From the NCBI GenBank assembly GCA_030635465.1, contig DAOVYU010000114.1, positions 1 to 5,328 on the forward strand: a stretch of 5,328 nucleotides of DNA, written 5' to 3'. Below, one piece after another: positions 5,040 through 5,328 of the stretch. The position numbers were made by a program, and so were the translations under genes. The stretch is from Bacteroidales bacterium. GTDB lineage: Bacteria; Bacteroidota; Bacteroidia; Bacteroidales; JAADJA01. Positions within the stretch are counted from its first letter, which is position 1; each line of letters starts with the position of its first letter. Under the pieces are notes generated by a model. The model had not been told where the DNA came from and did no database searches. It saw nothing but the letters and a program-made list of their open reading frames with translations.

Positions 5040-5328
5040 ATGATGTTCATTACAAGAAGAGAACGTTTTAATGCAGCTCACCGGCTTTTCAGGGAAGACT
5101 GGTCGGATGAGAAAAACCTGGAAGTATTTGGAAAATGTTCCAATCCAAACTGGCATGGACACAATTATATCATGTATATTACAGTAAAAGGTGAGGTGAG
5201 TAAAGAAACGGGATTTGTTGTAAACTTAAAAGATCTGAGTAAAATTATCAAAACCAGAATAATTAATAAAATTGACCATAAAAACCTGAACCTGGAAGTG
5301 GATTTTATGAAAAACCGCATAGTTTCAA
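5040..5328 (+). CDS. 6-pyruvoyl-tetrahydropterin synthase / QueD-family enzyme (5' part only)
   Basis: Cytoplasmic zinc enzyme of the 6-pyruvoyl-tetrahydropterin synthase superfamily, which acts on dihydroneopterin triphosphate from GTP cyclohydrolase I. The first 96 codons are visible; family members are usually 120-150 residues. Zinc ligands are H14 (FNAAHRL), H39 and H41 (NWHGHNY); the catalytic Cys is C33 in GKCSNPNWHGHNY; the Asp-His pair is D79-H80 in IDHKNLNLEV. The Cys-to-His spacing (C-x5-HGH) and the motif context match the animal PTPS enzyme (GKCNNPNGHGHNY) better than E. coli QueD, whose Cys is closer (C-x3-HGH). This favours tetrahydropterin synthesis over queuosine synthesis, but QueD-like activity is not excluded. 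The expected TEN glutamate region lies just past the edge. Two in-frame ATGs (5040, 5043) are equally usable. It follows the sigma terminator and has its own -7 box, so it starts a new unit that may be a target of the sigma factor. Confidence 0.88.
   Translation, partial: MMFITRRERFNAAHRLFREDWSDEKNLEVFGKCSNPNWHGHNYIMYITVKGEVSKETGFVVNLKDLSKIIKTRIINKIDHKNLNLEVDFMKNRIVS

Noticed and set aside
1..5328. tRNA, rRNA, CRISPR array, insertion sequence or phage attachment site
   Set aside because: No cloverleaf-like sequence, regularly spaced repeats, transposase gene or terminal inverted repeats were seen by eye.

Overview
The window looks like chromosomal DNA from a member of the Bacteroidota. It is AT-rich, and several gene starts are preceded by the TAnnTTTG -7 element used by the primary sigma factor of that phylum, mostly without a Shine-Dalgarno sequence. 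The protein families (GT9 and GT2 envelope glycosyltransferases, a MATE exporter, a MerR/B12 regulator beside an ECF sigma factor) fit as well. Genus and species cannot be read from the sequence.

Left half (1-3040, all on the minus strand): three closely spaced genes read leftward, in transcription order a MATE-family multidrug/lipid-type exporter (TTG start at 3040), a GT2 glycosyltransferase of the WaaE/KdtX type, and a GT9 heptosyltransferase-like enzyme cut off by the window edge. Gaps are 31 bp and 4 bp, so the last two are almost certainly co-transcribed. The two glycosyltransferases suggest assembly of a lipopolysaccharide core or another surface glycan; the exporter's substrate is unknown.

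Centre and right (3041-5328, plus strand): a 135-bp divergent intergenic region with a perfect 11-bp inverted repeat leads into a MerR-type regulator with a complete vitamin-B12-binding module (Wx9EH and ExHxxG), i.e. a probable CarH/LitR-type adenosylcobalamin photoreceptor. After a 318-bp gene-free stretch with a second dyad of identical geometry (GTTTAA-N16-TTAAAC), several TTTAACA motifs and a good promoter, comes an ECF-type sigma factor, closed by a strong intrinsic terminator. Last is the 5' part of a 6-pyruvoyl-tetrahydropterin-synthase-like gene with its own -7 element.

Working model (inference): in the dark the B12-loaded regulator represses itself and the sigma gene through the paired dyads. 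Light destroys the cofactor, the sigma factor is made, and it switches on downstream genes that may include a reduced-pterin pathway, perhaps serving a photolyase/cryptochrome or a pterin-dependent enzyme. The regulator's light-sensing residues are directly visible; the regulatory wiring and the pterin link are not proven by this window.
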